The translations under genes and the position numbers were made by a program. Source: Acaryochloris sp. CCMEE 5410 (lineage in GTDB: Bacteria; Cyanobacteriota; Cyanobacteriia; Thermosynechococcales; Thermosynechococcaceae). Taken from it: a stretch of 64,000 nt of DNA. Under the pieces are notes generated by a model. It was not told the origin of the DNA. It searched no databases and saw only the letters and a program-made list of their open reading frames with translations. The DNA lies in contig NZ_AFEJ02000001.1 of the NCBI RefSeq assembly GCF_000238775.2, positions 2,294,001-2,358,000 on the forward strand, in the 5' to 3' direction. This document shows, piece by piece, positions 62,728-64,000 of this stretch. Position 1 is the first letter of the stretch; each line of letters begins with the position of its first letter.

Positions 62728-62990
62728 GCTTTCTCAGGATTCAGGCACTGCCTATCATTGCTCGTTTTCATGGATTAACCGTCTAACCCTCATATTTGGC
62801 TAGACTTTCCAGCGGTAGCTGCAGCACGATAGACTTCTACATATAATTAGAATATGTGAAAGAAATCATAAAGTATCGTGAATTTTTGTTGACTTTACTT
62901 TATGGTTAATCATATCTACACCGATTCAGGACCATCTGTTATTTTTCCTGCAATCATTTTTCGATTTATAAATAAACTGGAGATCTATCC
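62728..62990. promoter_or_regulatory. Upstream region of psbD
   Basis: 263 bp, AT-rich towards the gene. TTGACT (62889-62894) with TATCTA 18 bp downstream is a candidate sigma-70-type promoter, leaving a 5' leader of about 65 bases. GGAG (62979-62982) is the ribosome binding site. The promoter call is tentative. Confidence 0.4.
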
Positions 62991-64000
62991 ATGACCATAG
63001 CAGTCGGACGCGCCCAGGAGCGAGGATGGTTTGACGTCCTCGACGACTGGCTTAAGCGTGATCGGTTCGTCTTTATTGGTTGGTCAGGTATCCTACTTTT
63101 CCCCTGTGCGTTTCTATCCATCGGGGGATGGTTTACCGGCACAACTTTCGTAACTTCCTGGTACACCCACGGTCTTGCTAGCTCCTACCTAGAAGGGGCT
63201 AACTTCTTGACCGTTGCTGTATCCACTCCCGCCGACAGCCTCGGCCACTCCCTACTTCTACTTTGGGGACCCGAAGCTCAAGGTGACTTCACCCGCTGGT
63301 GTCAGCTGGGTGGACTGTGGAACTTCACCACATTACATGGTGTCTTCGGCTTGATCGGCTTCATGCTGCGTCAATTCGAGATTGCCCGTCTAGTAGGCGT
63401 GCGTCCTTACAACGCAGTTGCCTTCAGCGGTCCTATCGCCGTGTATGTTTCCGTCTTTTTGATGTATCCTTTGGGCCAATCCAGCTGGTTCTTTGCACCT
63501 AGCTGGGGTGTAACAAGCATCTTCCGATTCTTGTTATTTGCTCAAGGTTTCCACAACCTAACCCTCAACCCCTTCCACATGATGGGTGTTGCAGGTATTT
63601 TGGGTGGTGCGCTGTTGTGCGCCATTCACGGAGCCACTGTTGAGAACACCTTGTTTGAAGACGGTCAAGACGCCAATACATTTGCTGCGTTCACTCCGAC
63701 CCAAGCAGAAGAGACCTACTCCATGGTCACTGCTAACCGATTCTGGTCTCAGATTTTCGGGATTGCCTTTTCCAACAAGCGTTGGTTGCACTTTTTCATG
63801 TTGTTCGTGCCTGTGACTGGTCTATGGGCTTCTGCCATTGGCCTCGTGGGTATCGCCCTCAACATGCGTGCTTATGACTTCGTTAGCCAGGAAATCCGGG
63901 CTGCTGAAGACCCTGAGTTCGAAACCTTCTACACCAAGAACATTCTCTTGAATGAAGGTCTACGTGCTTGGATGGCACCCCAAGACCAAATCCATGAAAA
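62991..64000 (+). CDS. psbD: Photosystem II D2 protein (partial, runs off the window)
   Basis: D2 pairs with D1 to bind the photosystem II reaction-centre cofactors in the thylakoid membrane. The first 336 residues of about 351 are present: [52 protein letters not shown], then FRLLF-like helix D and the C-terminal [20 protein letters not shown]. TyrD (Tyr159 in FLMYPLGQ), its partner His188 and the special-pair ligand His196 are conserved. The protein differs from standard D2 by a one-residue deletion near residue 9 and at several otherwise conserved sites, for example [11 protein letters not shown] where Trp is usual. It may be one of several psbD copies. Confidence 0.97.

Overview
The window is a stretch of cyanobacterial chromosome, most probably from Acaryochloris or a close relative. 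The organism-level evidence is a photosystem II D2 gene (psbD), a SqdX-type sulfolipid glycosyltransferase, a cyanoexosortase next to an HpsJ-like protein, the order rpsP-KH protein-phoH, and many GCGATCGC (HIP1-type) octamers. Abundant insertion sequences and duplicated segments fit Acaryochloris, but the genus is an inference. No tRNA, rRNA or CRISPR array was found by eye.

Layout. 1-2182: the 3' two thirds of mfd. 2183-9150: an accessory island. The last 161 bp of mfd are repeated at 5648-5808, and a diverged third copy lies at 9085-9156. The first segment holds a HigBA toxin-antitoxin pair, an unknown gene, and a truncated integron/Xer-type integrase split by an ISAzo13-family element. 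The second holds an unknown gene, a secreted (N/D)PCAAK-repeat protein and an IS66-family element. 9149-13613: an EamA transporter, a decayed ISKra4-type element that splits a small frame, and a broken IS5-type element. 13620-16827: a lipoprotein, a small protein and a fatty-acid desaturase in a row, then an RraA-like protein and an acetyltransferase. 16923-31727 is mainly housekeeping: ffh, sqdX, pepP, HpsJ, cyanoexosortase, M23 peptidase, lytic transglycosylase and a polyphosphate kinase with an extra N-terminal domain. 31847-36703: a Uma2 nuclease and a NACHT (STAND) NTPase gene split by an ISAs1-family element, plus a small secreted protein. 36797-40800: tex, a YlxR protein, a lysozyme-like hydrolase and an NAD(P)-binding protein. 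41027-47875: a four-gene cassette of small exported proteins present twice in tandem, with a 233 bp MITE between the copies. 48052-57751: argB, trmD, rnhB, a TerB protein, a methyltransferase, phoH-KH-rpsP, a metal ABC transporter, gluconokinase. 59142-62727: cysH, a thioredoxin-fold-like protein, a YeiH-family transporter and a frameshifted M28 lipoprotein peptidase. 62991-64000: psbD, running off the end.

The strongest candidate for an undescribed system is the duplicated exported-protein cassette. Each copy has four signal-peptide proteins in the same order, a strong hairpin after the first gene of the unit, and two copies of the perfect palindrome TCAAATATTTGA upstream. Coding sequences are nearly identical between copies while two of the internal spacers have diverged. 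Two of the four proteins share a C-terminal pattern ending in Ser-Phe. The function is unknown; I infer a surface or extracellular role only.

Several insertions could be read exactly from their target duplications: IS66 (8 bp), ISKra4-type (7-8 bp), ISAs1 (10 bp), ISAzo13 (3 bp) and the MITE (10 bp). For the NACHT gene and the integrase fragment, removing the element and one duplication restores the frame across the junction.
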